Shown here: positions 28,478 through 42,400 of the stretch, in pieces
How positions within the stretch are numbered: position 1 is the first letter of the stretch
How the letters are laid out: each line of letters begins with the position of its first letter
NCBI GenBank assembly: GCA_964017065.1
Contig: OZ024790.1
Span: 12,522,703-12,586,702, forward strand
Length of the DNA: 64,000 bases
Reading direction: 5' to 3'
DNA from: Haliclona indistincta
Taxonomy: Eukaryota; Porifera; Demospongiae; Haplosclerida; Chalinidae
Position numbers and translations under genes: made by a program
Notes under the pieces: generated by a model
The model's database searches: none
What the model saw: the letters and a program-made list of their open reading frames with translations, nothing else
What the model was told of the DNA's origin: nothing

Positions 28478-30919
28478 TCATGGCATGGTACCTGGTTGAG
28501 GAGAAGGCGGAGCTGGTGGTATCTCAGTAGCAGCTTCACTAGTAGTGCCAGCAGCAGGCAGCACTGGTCTCACTTGATGGAAGTCATAGCTGACCTTGGC
28601 GTCATAGGCTATCATGTCGAGAGGAGAGGTAGCGAAACAGACTAGCTCATGGATGAAATGTTCCGTCTTGTCGTGCAGGAATGGCTGAAGATGAGTGACA
28701 AATTCATCGCTCTCCATATCGATTCTAAAGAGACAGTAAAGCAACTAGCACCAGCACAACAACTATTGATTTTCATTTGATAGAGCATAGAATACACAAA
28801 GAAGTCAATGCTGTTAGGGTTAAAGCTTTCTGACTCATGCTGTCAACTGGCGTAGAACAATACAGCAATGGAGTTATCAAGCATGCGTAACAGATCTGTT
28901 TGATACCAGGATTTCTGCAGAATTAATTTTAGAACTTTATAACTATGCTCATTACTAGCAGAGAAGCCTGAAGCACTGTGGGTTTCAAGTTCAATCAACT
29001 AAAACTCTTTGAAAATGAGCATGCGCTGAAAACGTCTGGATTTGAATGGATTACAATCTAACAATCTACACGTTCTAACATGTATCACAGACTTGTCAAT
29101 GAGTGACATAATGAGCTGCATCATGAACTCCACGTGTTCCTCTCCCAGGACTACTCTCAGATCTCTAGTCAACCATGGGAGAAGCCGATGGGTCATAGCC
29201 GGATTAGCTTTGAAAAATGCAGCCGCTGAAGAAACACAACAGAATAATAATAATAGTATACCGACAGCAGACATCACATCACTCACTGATGTCTCTAACT
29301 CTAAATATCTTGCTTCCTTCAGCAGATATAGGTAGTGCCCTCAGACCTGCTCGATACACGACACTGCAAAGGGTTAAATAACTGTTTCACCATGATGTCA
29401 TTATGACATCACATGTGGATCATGTAGTTTGTGAGTGTTAGCCACAGCATAGGACAACATAACCAGAGATCATCAGTTACCCTATACAGCAGAGTATGCA
29501 ACATGTGTACCTTCTCCTTTCATCACTTGCCGGCTTGCGTGACTGATGTACATGTCTAGTGCGATGATGGCGATGTCTCGTAGTGCGGTACATGAACCTG
29601 TATAATAGAGAGCTGGATTGAGCATAGGATCATAAACCAGGCATCAAGGGGTTATTTAAAGTGGTAAGAAATAACAGAAATAGGAACATTCAGGTTTCTA
29701 CGGGCAAATCAAGACCGCGCCATCACCACCAATCATCTTGTGGGCGGAGCAAACTCAGCTCAAAAATTGAATTTTCTCCCAAGCACGCCACACCCATAAA
29801 ACATGGCGCATATGACTTGGGGCAGACAAAGAGGAAACATATGTATTAGACTTTGAATCAAGGCTTCAGCCTGTGAAAGGCAAATATTCATCAATATTAC
29901 TGTAAAACGTTATTCCTACCAATAAGACCAATAGAATATTCCTAGCTTTTTGCCAGAGAGCTAAAAAACAACAACAGCCTCTTCCCAATCCCCACCTACC
30001 ATGAAGCGGCTCTCTGCGATAGCAAAGTACGAATTAATTTTGTTACAAATACAGTAAATTCTATTGGAGGATGGCAGCAGCAATTTTCGGTCAAAACCAG
30101 GCGAGTGATAGCCAGGACACTGTAGATCGTAAAGTACTTAGGGCAGCAAGGAAAATAATTCACTGTCTCCAGACTTGAATACACATACCAACTGATAAAC
30201 TCAACACTTAGGTCACTACACGACTAGATCACCTTCTTGCTTCATCTATGTTGACCTGCTGGTTCTGGCTGGGATCCTTGGGTTTAATAGACATCTAAGG
30301 AAACAATATGGAGTATGACAGGCACATCGTAATACTGTAACTCACTATCTTGTAGTCGTTGCTTGCCTTGACATCGTGAATCAGTGATTCAATTTTAGTT
30401 TTACACATAGGACAGCTACTGGCTACTTCAGACCATTGTAGAATACAAGTGAGACAGAACAGATGTGTGGTAACAGTATAGTCAAGGAAATAGGCTTAAC
30501 AGCTACTGCTAGTACACATTGGAATCACATTACACTTCAAATTATACTGCACATGGGTCCCAAGGTGCCCGGATTAGAGAGGCTCCACTGTATAGCTACA
30601 GTTGACACAGTACATCACCCTTGAACAGGCGCAATTTTAAAAAATTCTACAAACAGTCACTATCAACCTGACAAAGCACCAACCAGCTATCTCACTTAGC
30701 ACGTACAAAAGGCTTTAGAGAACCTGGCTATATGTACAACAGACAGCTTATTCATATAATATCAGACAAGTGGATATGAAAGCACGGGTCGGTGAACGCT
30801 TTGTCCTCAACGTTCTCCAGACAAATAGGACAGCGCACTTCACTCTGGGAGTCATCACGACTAGGCCCACTTGATGACTGCTCTTCAGCAGTTGCTACTG
30901 CTAGTGATGGCGCGGCCAT
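28478..30919 (-). CDS. Topors-like RING ubiquitin/SUMO ligase, seven exons
   Basis: Exons: 30778-30919, 30346-30464, 30233-30294, 29511-29597, 29287-29363, about 29093-29225 and 28478-28724; the sum is 606 bases, 201 residues, in phase throughout. Exons 1-2 make a C3HC4 RING: CPIC (about residue 33), CFH, FCLTC and CPMC, with ILQW before the last pair. The central and C-terminal parts carry the Topors core: FFKANPAMTHRLLPWL, then ESDEFVTHLQPFLHDKTEHF and FIHELVCFATSPLDMIAYD. Topors proteins are nuclear ligases for ubiquitin and SUMO; mammalian ones add a long RS-rich tail of several hundred residues, absent here. The first intron lacks GT-AG borders and fits a U12 AT-AC intron. The exon 6 donor is the least certain junction. 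Confidence 0.85.
30465..30777 (-). other. U12-type AT-AC intron in the Topors-like RING
   Basis: On the minus strand the intron begins ATATCCACTT and ends CCACAC, with TTTCCTTGAC (30481-30490) about 17 bases before the end; this matches the U12 branch-site consensus. Joining TGCTTTC to ATCTGTTCTGT gives CFHLFCLTC, exactly the missing RING ligands. No GT-AG pair gives an intact RING here. Confidence 0.75.
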
Positions 30920-31952
30920 GATCCAGGACACGTGCGTTTATCCAGACCACACCTTATCGTTACGCCCTAGACACGTGGACTAGGTGTTTGACCTTGTGTC
31001 AGAGGCGAGGAGGTTGGAAGTATTAGTATGCGCACGTGATTTTTAGGCTGTTATTATGCGCACGTGATTCACGAATGCATAGCTAACGTTCCATCGTGAG
31101 GCGTGGCTCAATGGCGCTAGCATGCATACAGCACTCGAAATCATCCGTGGATTATTTCTAAAATTGTATTGCATAGAGCTTGATTACTGGTCTTACTTAA
31201 AGTTATGATCTTAGAGTACTGGTTTAGCTATTTTGTATAGTGCACTGCAACAGTTTCTGTGTTCTGTATGTCATGACATTTATGAAGAAGTAGCACAGCT
31301 CCAGTAGACAGCACACTTATGCTGGGTTAAGGAATCTTTCTGCTGTGAAACAGGTTAATTTTAAGCAACTTTCTTAGTTCTGGCTCTGACCAGGTCTCGT
31401 CAGCTGTATATTGGGTTTTGCAGATAACAATGGAGCTGTCTCTTCGCTCGCCGTTTTTAAACGCCAAGATTTTGCTTCAGGACGTCTGTAGCAGACTTGT
31501 CAATAAGCTGATTGCTTGCACGAACAATAACTGTAGTGTTTTCCACTGTTGAGAATCTCTACTACTTTCTCGCCCATAGCACCTCGGGGACCCCTGGGTT
31601 GGACAGGGTAGATCGCATTTTTGTAATCTGCTTTGCAAGAGCTTTCGATTGATACTAAAGTCGTCCAATTCCGTCCAGAGAATTTGGGTAAAATTGACAA
31701 CTAAGATTCGCCATACATTTTGATTTGGAGTTGTACATGTCACGTGACTGAATATTAATGCTTCCAACCTCCTCTGACCTTGTGTAAGACATGATGCAGC
31801 CAACTACGCGACCCAATTATACTTTACGGTACCTTAGTACTGAGTAGTTGAGCATAGCAAGGATCATATTGACCCTTCTCTTGCTAGGAGGCAATCAAGA
31901 TAAACCGGACGGTATGCGTCACCATGCAGTAGTCTCACCTGAAACTGTGGAG
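30920..31952. other. Intergenic, upstream of the Topors-like gene
   Basis: Contains GCACGTGAT twice (about 31032 and 31062), an E-box-like candidate regulatory pair. A minus-strand frame at 31500-31700 reads YPVQPRGPRGAMGEKVVEI, which looks protein-like but has no splice partners that I can define. No gene is called. Confidence 0.4.
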
Positions 31953-32268
31953 TAGTCAGGCGTGGCCTGCCTAATCGCATACTGTATATAGTCAGGGGAC
32001 ACTAGTATACACGACTTGTGCCCGTCGCAGCTATAGCTGCGACCCAATCAGATTGCAGTATCCGTTATGAATCTAATTTAAAACGTAATAATTACGTAAC
32101 ACTACAGCTATATGGCAGCTGTATAGCACGTGTACGCCCACGCATGTTAATACTACGTTAACCACTTCCTAAAATAATTGTAACCGCTACATTCCAGCGC
32201 GACGACTCAGGTATACTAGTGTCCCCTGACTATATACAGTATGCGATTAGGCAGGCCACGCCTGACTA
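31953..32268. mobile_element. MULE-like MITE, 9-base target duplication
   Basis: The 316-base element has inverted ends of about 57 bases starting TAGTCAGGCGTGGCCTGCCT, flanked by a perfect ACTGTGGAG at 31944-31952 and 32269-32277. Its TAGTC start and 9-base duplication resemble the element at 15710. No coding capacity. Confidence 0.85.
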
Positions 32269-32288
32269 ACTGTGGAGCTGATCACGAT

Positions 32289-32581
32289 CATAGGCGGCTG
32301 CAGGCCCGGGCTGGCTTGGCTAGCTGAAATATTAATGCGCGAGCGCAAAGTATATAACGTGCATTTTTCAAGGCTAAATAGGCTTGTAGTAACGAGACTT
32401 ATCTTCGAACCTGTGAGACCAAGTAGATGAGCTCGTTTTTCGCTTCGCAGAAAGTCACGAGAGCCAAAATAATGAAACCACACCCTATATGAATATCATT
32501 AACGCAAAATTTTTGCTGCGCGAAGCGCGCCGCTAAAACGAGCCCGGGCGCGGCTACTTCAAATTCCTGCAGCCGCCTATG
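32289..32581. mobile_element. TIR element, 8-base target duplication
   Basis: The 293-base element has ends CATAGGCGGCTGCAGG and the inverse, flanked by ATCACGAT at 32281-32288 and 32582-32589. An 8-base duplication fits hAT-like elements. It lies 20 bases from the MITE above. Its right part contains a motif, TGAATATNATTAANGC with a following CGCGAAGCGCGCCGC, that recurs at 61490 and 63270. Confidence 0.8.
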
Positions 32582-32973
32582 ATCACGATAATAATACATG
32601 TATAATGGTTCTTATTGATTGTGTAATGTAACAGCTGATTGAATTGAATGCTGAAGCAGCACTATATCTGAACTGTACTAAAAGCAATACTTGTACACAG
32701 CTCCCATTGAGCTCTTGTCTGGATGTTGTTTTGTCACCCATTCTTGACGTAGTTGAATTAATCCACCCTCTGCTCTTGTTGTGGAATCAATAAGCCCTTG
32801 GTTCTGATCATTATTAGGTAGTAATCCACAAATCAAAGACAACAGTATAAGCAACTAATTGTTGAAGTACAGCAGCAAATTCAACTATATACAGTAGTAG
32901 TACGTACTAGTATAGTACAGTATTGTCTAGTTAGGATCTAAGTTGCTATTTTACAGTGTAATACGCGTAATGA

Positions 32974-33437
32974 TTATTTACACTCAGTACTACTATGCTC
33001 AGTGTTAAAATGCTTCAAAACAGCGGGTTTGAAATGCTTCTTTATCAACCTCACTCCTATTGCTGAAACATGTAGCTCTTCAAAAACATCGTTTTCTGCT
33101 AGTAATAGTAGTTCTCCATCAAATTCGTTGGTTTCCATAATCGAAGCATATTGTTCCAAATTGGATATTCCACGGAAAAATTCTACAACTTCTTTTACTC
33201 CAAAGACTTTTGCAACATCTGGAGCACCACCTAGCAGTTCTCTTTGCAATAATACACGAAATTTGAGCCTTTTTACAGCCGAAGTCAATGTTAGTTCAAT
33301 TAGTTCTTCATCTGTGTAAAAGATAATGTCAAAACTGTCGAACTCACATTTTTCTACTTTCTGTGCAAACTGTTCTAAACCAATTCCTTCAAGAAATTGT
33401 TTGAGATCTTCATATTTTTTTTCTAGTTTTTCTTTTT
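32974..33437 (-). CDS. Last exon: tandem SAM domains
   Basis: After the acceptor TTGCTTAG the exon encodes a lysine/glutamate-rich lead (EKEKLEKKYED), then two SAM-like five-helix domains: LKQFLEGIGLEQFAQKVEKC onward with LIELTLTSAVKRLKF, and VVEFFRGISNLEQYASIM onward with ELHVSAIGVRLIKKH. The phase with the preceding exon (33491-33822) is correct. SAM domains form oligomers or bind other SAM proteins or RNA. Confidence 0.8.
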
Positions 33438-36400
33438 CTAAGCAACAGATTAACAAATGAAATAAAATTAAATTATGGGCAACTATATACCTGTAGGAGA
33501 CTTGCGGTTGTTGGGTAGACAACACAATGTTGTTAGGTCAATTTCTTGAGAATTTGTTGCTGGAGTCAGTTCCTGTACATTTAATGCCGGTTCATCAGCT
33601 TTTTTGCAATCGTCTTCTTTTGAGTCTGGCATCTGTTTAGCCAAATCTCTTTCCGAACTATTCTCGTATCTAAATCCATGACCACTGCTAAGATCACCTG
33701 AGTCAGTATCAAAATTTGAACCAGTTCCTCCTTTGTCATGTGCTACCCATTCGATCCAAGGTTTGTCCTGTCTAGCGTCTCCAGACTCTGCAGTTAATTT
33801 ACCCCTGATGTTTTCTTGGAGCCTACAACAAAACAGATGTCTTATCAAATTTTTGAGGAACAGCTATATAAAAAATCACAATAGTAGTATGTGTAACAAT
33901 GCACAGCAAATCACTGTTTTGCATAATTTTCTTCATCTCAACTGCCATTTTGGTAATTTGACCAACCGATGATTATTGTCACAATGTGGTACAGTTCAAT
34001 TTTAATGGCAGTTTAAGTCATAATACATGAATTATGTGTATTATGACTTAAACTGCTATTATATTCTAACCTTCTTAGTTCAAGACGCAGGTGGACATAA
34101 TGCTGTACCCAAACTCCATTTGATATACAACCAACTACTACACCAGTCATTTCTTCTGTTATTCCTAGTTCTTCTTGTACCACTTGCTTTATAGGTACTT
34201 CCTGCAAGTAGTTAGTAAACAAAGAAATTATACATTGATAAAGTTATTGGTTAAACCTGAGCTCAATGTGAAATTGAGCAAGAACCACAGTGTTACAGTG
34301 CTTGCTTTGTCGATTGTACAGACAGATTAATGAGATTTTGACTCATGAATTTTTTCTAAGGGCCTCAACAGCGAACTAATGCAGTCACAGATGAACTCTT
34401 TGCTGTTGTGACGTCTCAAATGACTACCATTTCTCTAATCACCTTTTCATTAAGGCATTCAAGAATGTAGCATTCACTGCATTTTCAGACATAGCCATTT
34501 CAGTCAAGGTTGACGAGCTGGTCAAAGCTATTCTTAGCGACGGCCATGTTTTCCTTTTTTTTCTCGCGATCACCAGTGTGTTGGTCTATTAAGAAATCCT
34601 TGAATTCTAGCTTGTATGGTGGTTTCGTGATCATTTTCACAGTTCTAATCTTGGGCTTCATTGGCAATCACATCTACTGTACAACAATGCCATGCCAGCA
34701 AAAGTAATAGACGTATCCAGATAAAAGGAAATTCTTATAATTACCATAGTGTGATTAAGGCCTTAAATGATCAAGCTATCTTTGTGAATAGCATTTCATT
34801 GTCTATTAGTTATAATTATTACTAAATGCAAAATGCACTGTTCAGTCTGTGTATACAACTGCATCATGAATAATTATGATGATGGTGTATCAACCCGGGA
34901 TGGATCATGATGATGGTGTATCAACCCGGGATGGATCATGATGATGGTGTATCAACCCGGGATGGATCATGATGATGGTGTATCAACCCGGGATGGATCA
35001 TGATGATGGTGTATCAACCCGGGATGGATCATGATGATGGTGTATCAACCTGGGATGGATCATGATGATGGCGTATCAACCCGGGATGCATCATGATGAT
35101 GGCGTATCAACCCGGGATGCAACATGAATACACATGATGATGGCGTATCAACCCGGGATGCAACATGAATACACATGATGATGGCGTATCAACCCGGGAT
35201 GCAACATGAATACACATGATGATGGCGTATCAACCCGGGATGCAACATGAATACACATGATGATGGCGTATCAACCCGGGATGGATCACGATGATGGCGT
35301 ATCAACCCGGGATGCATCATGATGATGGCGTATCAACCCGGGATGATGGCGTATCAACCCGGGATGCAACATGAATACACATGATGATGGCGTATCAACC
35401 CGGGATGCAACATGAATACACATGATGATGGCGTATCAACCCGGGATGCATCATGATGATGGTGTATCAACCCGGGATGCAACATGAATACACTTGATGA
35501 TGGCGTATCAACCCGGGATGCATCATGATGATGGCGTATCAACCCGGGATGCAACATGAATACACTTGATGATGGCGTATCAACCCGGGATGCATCATGA
35601 TGATGGCGTATCAATCCGAGATATTCGCATAAAGTCAAACTGTACTAGTTATACTGATAGAGCTGTTGTACATAATAATACATGGTTGGAGTCTGAAGCT
35701 GTGGCAATTATTAAGGTGCCTACCTCTGCTTTATTCTTTATATGGTCCACCAGTGCTCTTTCACATCGAACAAGTTGTTCATTGATTGTTTTTATCTCGT
35801 CAAGAATGTCCCTGTTAGCTGCTGAATCTAGGAAACACAACACATCAATTTCATCTGTACATAATTGTATATTTACCTTGAGCGACATTTCGTAAGCTGA
35901 TCTTGTCTTCATCATGCATTTTTACTTTCATTGTAAAAGGTAATGAGCTAAAATCGTGCATTCCCAGCCTCATCCATTTTTTTAGGAAAGTCACGGCTTT
36001 GGATATATACCTCATCTCCAGATTTTCCAAGAAGTCATATTGTGAATCTCTTAGGCTGCTGCATGTGAGATGAAAACATAAGTGTTAAAATTACCAAAAG
36101 AATGCGCACAAACCTAACATTACTGGCACTCCGATTGGCCCTTACAATACCAACTGTTTCAAGAATATCATAAGTGCTGTCACAACCAATGTAATCCATT
36201 AAAAAGTCAGCCAAGGTTGTATGAAGATAATCATTCCACTGATGATCACCCAATTCACGTAATCTCTGTAACAAGATCGTAAAATTAATACATTCCTGCA
36301 TGGTCACTGTTTATGCTCACTGTATTCAAATGCCTTAGTGCACAATTTAGTCCAATAATCACATCAAGTAGTGCATGGTACTGAACAGTATGAAATTCAT

Positions 36401-39400
36401 AAATCAAGTCTTTCTTCAATCTTATGGGCAATTTCTCCTAAAGATTAAAGTTGATTTATATATTATTTAGTTTTTTTATATTCTTAGACAAACACCTTGT
36501 ATTGACGTGGTAGAGTATCCTCCACATTAGTAGCAGAACACTGCACACTATATACAACATTCAATAATTATCACTCAGTTGTAAAACACTCACAGCAAAT
36601 CAGACACTGTTTCAATTTTGGAGTCGTCCTTGAAGCGAAAATCACAGCGAATCACAGAAGGGCTCTGGAGAAGTCGCTTCCCTGCCAGAAACTGTATGGC
36701 TATGTCTTGTTGTAGCTGCTCTAGATCATAAACTTGTGGAACACATCCTGGATTAAGTGTGACATCACTTTGCGGTAAACTTGAAGGTGATGAACGGGTT
36801 AAGCCACAGCACTTTGAAATGAGGTCCATCAAATCTGAGAGATCATCTAAGCTATAGTATTCAAAACATTAAAGCTTGATTAAAATAATATAGGCGTGTA
36901 TATAGTCATGTACCTTGTTGAGAGTCCAAATGGTTGTTCCTTATTTGTAGTGATACTCGGGCTAACCATTCTTCCTAACCTTCTTGTGCTGCCTCTATTA
37001 GCAAAGCAACATGTATCAACTGTCACCTCTCTCGGTGGTACTACTGTTTCATAGTTTGCGAAGTATCTCATCAAGCTTGAAACTGATTTATGCTTTACTA
37101 CTGAATTTAAAAAGGTATTGAATTCTTCAAACTGCAAGTACATAAAGTATAATTAATTTTGATAACGTATAATGATTCTTTCCTCACAATTCTGATGATG
37201 GTGTTATACAAAATGTTTTCTCCTTTATATTTCTCTTCAACTACCGACAGCAAATCAAAGAGCTTTGTCTTGTCAGTAAGGGAAGGGATCTCATCCTCAC
37301 AGAGCTCTGAATATCTACCATACATCTCTGTAGCAGACATAATAAAATTTTAATAAATAAGATATAGAAGCAGTGTCCAGCACATTTGCTATTCAATCTC
37401 ATATTAGGAGAACTTTCTCAAACATATAAGCCTGACTCTTTAGAACATTCAGACATGACTTTGAGTTACATGCATCGTGATTTGCTCAAAATGAAGGTGA
37501 TTAGGACATCTCAAGATTCAAAATATGTATTGATGGTTACCATAAAATTGATGAGTTTGTTGGTATGCTAAAACAGTTTTGTTGGTTCAGAGAATAGCTC
37601 ATGAAAACTTACTGCCTGCGTCTGCCAACAACACTAATATATGCATGCATGCAAATAACCTTTCATTCTTTTAAATTGACTTCCCCTCTTTTTAGCTAAT
37701 TCTGGTGAATAATGTTTCAATACAGTAGTCAAAGAATCCCCAATACTCCACTGTTGGGCTGTTTCAACCAACACAATAGATGCCAATGTATCATGTAGCC
37801 ATTGATAGAAGTCAATCAAGTCAGGAAACAAACAACCACCAATATTCAGTAGAGGTCTTTTTAAAATGAATTGGTAGAGAACAAAAAGATTTCCATGTGG
37901 GTCATGAAGAGATGTAGATGAAAGTATTAGGTGTAAAAATGTTTCACTGTTGGCTGATTCAGGGTAGTGGTTATCAAGAGTCCTGTATAAAATTGATATT
38001 AAATAAGTATTAGTTATTGCCCTCACGCGAGGGCATTAACCGACATTAATGACCGCGGGAAACTCGGTTGCATGCCCGAGTAACGGTCGAGGGCGCAGCC
38101 CGAGACTGTACGAGGGCAACCAACTTTCCCGAGGTCATTAATGTCGGTTAATGCCCGAGTTGCATAGGGCAATAAATGAGTTATTACATAGCTCATCACT
38201 GCGAGCGCAATAACATCGCGAATTTTTAAACTCGCAAAGACGCAACGGTCTGTTGCTATAGAAAACGCTACACGCGGTCAATAACCTACATTAATGCCCT
38301 CAAATAGAGCAATCCAATTGGTGAAAGATGACGTACTATGTAATAAATGGAAGTTAAATATACAACGAACTAGAAATTTAAAAAAGATTTCTAACAAAAT
38401 CTATAAAGGATAATGAAAACAATCTGCCATTTTCCTGGCCCACAATGAGGTGTTAGACATCATCTTGTGATTGTGTAAGATGTAGTGACCACTGAGACAA
38501 TCAAAATATTGTCGTACAGCGAAGGCATATTGGACTCTTGAGATTTCGAAGAACAGCTCATTGTGTATTGCCACTCTGGTATACTTGCTAACTAGCAGTG
38601 ATACAGAGATTCTCATCACAACTGGGTAGGCTCGTATACAGAGCCTGCAGTGTGGGCGAGCTACGTTTGTAATAGCTGCAGGATTTCATAGATGCATGTA
38701 CAGCATATGGAAGCCAACTTGTAATGTGAAACCATCAACTGCAGCGACAACTAAATGGTGAAACAAAGAGGCTCAGCACATGAACTGCACAGCATGTAAT
38801 GCACGAGATGTGCTAATCAGAATATGAACATCATTAATAGTCAACACTAGTATTATTGGCCTATAGCCAGGGAAGTACACGGTCGATTAACCAGTCGATT
38901 GTGTTGCCTTCTTATTGATTTACTGTGCTTCTGCAGAGTTGGGGAAATGCAAGAGAGCAGATTTATGCAATTTTGAACGTGTACAATTCGCCACCAGGTG
39001 ATAAAGTCTTTGAACGCTAATACATTGCACTGTAGCCACCATCTTGTTTTCTGCCCATCCCTAATATTATGACCACTTTTAATTTTTGCTGGTCTGGACT
39101 GACTATAATAGACCTTTTCGTTTAAGGCGATGGAATGTTGTCGTGTCATAGATGCGTCATAATTAATTGGAATTTTACATCCGTAGTAAGGCTGGGATTT
39201 TACATTACGTCAATAGAGAAATGAACTACTTTCAAACTGCGCGGGTTTTGCAATGCTGCCGAATATTCCTAAATAAGAGCAATAGAATAAAACTTTCATC
39301 TTTCCTGCATTTGTTCCGTCGTTCTACGTACAGTGTGGGCTGAGTTCTGAGGTAACAGATACACCACGACACAGCAACCACCGACGAAGCTGTGTTGTAG

Positions 39401-42400
39401 TGTGTTTGTCGTATGGTGGCTGTAGGCTTGATTCAGGAACACATTCCTCTGTAAGTAAAACAGTACTGGTAGCTGCCATCAGTTCCCTGAGATGTGATAC
39501 TATAGACCGCTGGAAGTCAGCACACGCAGTAAGTAGAGCAACTGAACAAAATCTAACGGATACTAGGAAGACGAAAGTTCTCTTCTACTGCCCTTATTCT
39601 GGAATATTCAGTTGCGCTACAAAGCCCGCGCAGTTCAAAACTGGCTTATTCTCCATTGATCGTAATGTAAAAGCAGCTTCAGCTTTACTTCGGATATAAC
39701 GTAAAAATTAATTATTGATAATTGCATTCTTCCGCGTCTTAAATGAAAGGTCTATTGGTTTGAAAACTACGAAAGTAGATTGTACCTCAATTTTCGATTA
39801 AAGTATGAGCAGACATCTTGATAAACTTCATTATGCTAAAGAAAGGAAAAAGTATAATAAAATAACAGCCATTGTTACTTTGAGGTAATTTTCTTCCCAT
39901 TAAAAACCACAGTGAAGCAAACTCAAGTGACCTCTTAAGTTAAGTACAAAAATGGATGCTGATAATTTACTAGCTCACAATGTGACACATTCACATGGGT
40001 TGCTAAATATACCGCCAAGAGTTCATCAGGTAATGAACTCTTGATATCACATAGCCAGTGTTTTCACCGGTCAAATATTTCCTGAATAAAATTTTAGCTG
40101 GATCTAGCTTTCGACACACATGCGCCAGTTGAAAATATAATATCCAATCCAAAATTTATTGCATTGACAGGACAGCTGTTCCTAACTGTTTCAGTTGCTT
40201 ATACATGTACAGTGCTTGCCATATTCCCAGGGATAGAAAGAACGTTGGCTAGCTTTCTGAAATCAATTGTCGCGGTCAGCCCTACAACTACAGACCACTC
40301 TGGGATGTAGTCTGCAGGAGCTTATCATTCCAAGGAGCGTACAACTTTGAATAGTGCAGTAGTAATTATAATAACACAAAATATAACTGCCGCTTGGCAT
40401 GTTGAAAAAATTCCTTATTAGACAGTTTTTGTATGACCCGAATGGCCACGCATGCTGTACTAGGCCTGTCACGTGCAATAGCGGCCCATTTATGTTTCAC
40501 GGTTGTACGCTCCTTGGAATAATAAGCTTGTGACGGTAGTCTGTCATGCCTGCACGACTACTAGTCAAAGCACCACCCACTCCTAAGCCATCGTGGAGGT
40601 GGTTAAACTATTACTTACATCATTATATATTTTATTCCAAGCTGGAATAAAGCATTGTCGGTGTATGAACTTTTCACATTTGCTTGCTTGCACTTCATGG
40701 GTGAAAACTCCAATGAGGGGTGATGAAGTTCTTTTGCATTCCTATATAACACATACATGTACATATGCTGAATTTGTCATATTTTTTACCCTACCATGTA
40801 ATAATTTTCAATACAATTATGTACAAGAGTGACTCTTTCTTCCACTGTGATGTTAGTGTTTTTACTCATGAATTTCCAGGCTTCCATTGCCCTATTTAAG
40901 CAGTAGCGCCGCAGGGCACAGCCTTCACTAAACATCTTCCCAATATTTGTGGATTGTGATGCATCCATGAATAACCCCATGCATAGAGCTCCATAATTAG
41001 CCCAAAGTGTAAAGTAATGAGATTGGAGGCTTAGCGTTCCTCTTGTAGTATATGACTTGTGCTTGTGGCATATTGGCAATCCTATTGTTGACAAATCAGT
41101 GCCAAGGTCATATAATATGCACCCTTGATCGGTTCCACACTTTGCAGTTACCTATAATGACAGATACGTAATGGATTATAACATCCAATGTTACATACAT
41201 TAAATCCAGGGATGAAGGATCCCTCTAAGTCCTTGGGAGAGAAGAAATGATACCACAGGTTTGTCTTGCCTGGTGAACCGACAACAACTGCTAAAAGGTA
41301 TACCAATGCATTTCTCATTGCTACAGCATCATGATTTGTCTCTGAGGCAAAAATAAAACCGTAATAATTGGAAACAAGGAGGCAATTAATCAAGTCATTG
41401 TTGTTGACCTAGGTTTCACACTTGGCCTGATTCAGTTCGAGCTGTTGAATAATTTTGGGGATACAGTTGCATAAATATTTTTGTCATAGTTTGTTAATAG
41501 GCCAGTTGCATAATTAGGGAGGCACGGTAGTGCCTCCCTATGTAGGGTTGAACGGGAAAACAAGATGGCGGCTACATACAATGTATTAGCGTTCAAACGC
41601 TGATATTTTGCCTTGTGATGAATTTTATACGTCCAAAGACACTTATATCTGCTCACTGGCGTTGCCCCATCATACAGTAACAAGGATATTGCTCGAAATT
41701 GTTACTAAAGTGACGAACCTGGAAACGGTGAAAATCGACTTTCGTCATCTTCGTTGTTTCTTCTTCTTCTTCTTTCTTCCACTCGCCTAGCGCCTTTACG
41801 CGAGCGGTGCCAAGACCAAAACACTCACGAACAGTCGTGAAATTCTCCTGGCAGGTGTGACAGGATGTAACCTCTGGACAATATCATCCCTGTACACCCT
41901 GGACAATATCATTGTAAACCATTGTCCATCTCTAGTCTAACTGTCTCTGTCTCGCTCTGTATAAATATCACTCATGATTCTGTAGCGATCAGTTGTGTTC
42001 TGTAGTTGTTGTCTGCTAATAATAATCTGCTACTGAAACTTGTCATAATATTGCGAACGATACAGCAGGTGCCTTTTGAACTTTGTTTCTAGCGAAACGG
42101 CGATATAAATTCCGCGATTTCTCGATCGTGATCCGTTGTCAGCTAAGTGTTAGACGCCATTATTGTGATTGCGCAATACGCATACGCACGTGACCAATCA
42201 GTGGTTAGCGCATGTGACCAAGCACTAGCCTAAGTATCGCCACGCCGTATGGATCACGGAGAACACATAAGTATTTGTCTGGAGTCTTCGAAGAAGGGTA
42301 AGCTCGTATAGGATCACCATTCTGCGCTTGCCAGATAATCATAACAGCCGTACAGGTCTACAAACAAGTGTGGGCAGGGCTCGTATGCACTGCATACATG

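Noticed and set aside
31500..31803. Minus-strand gene with YPVQPRGPRGAMGEKVVEI
   Set aside because: Looks coding but has frames overlapping in two phases and no definable partner exons; mentioned only as a possible relic.
34877..35626. CRISPR-like regularly spaced repeats
   Set aside because: The spacers are themselves repeated and the unit length varies; this is a eukaryotic minisatellite.
35354..35638. Minus-strand frame with RHHHDASRVDTPSS repeats
   Set aside because: Translation of the minisatellite inside an intron.
38401..38619. Additional RNF213-like exon on the minus strand
   Set aside because: The frame is open, but no family-like motif or convincing splice borders; it lies in repeat-rich sequence.
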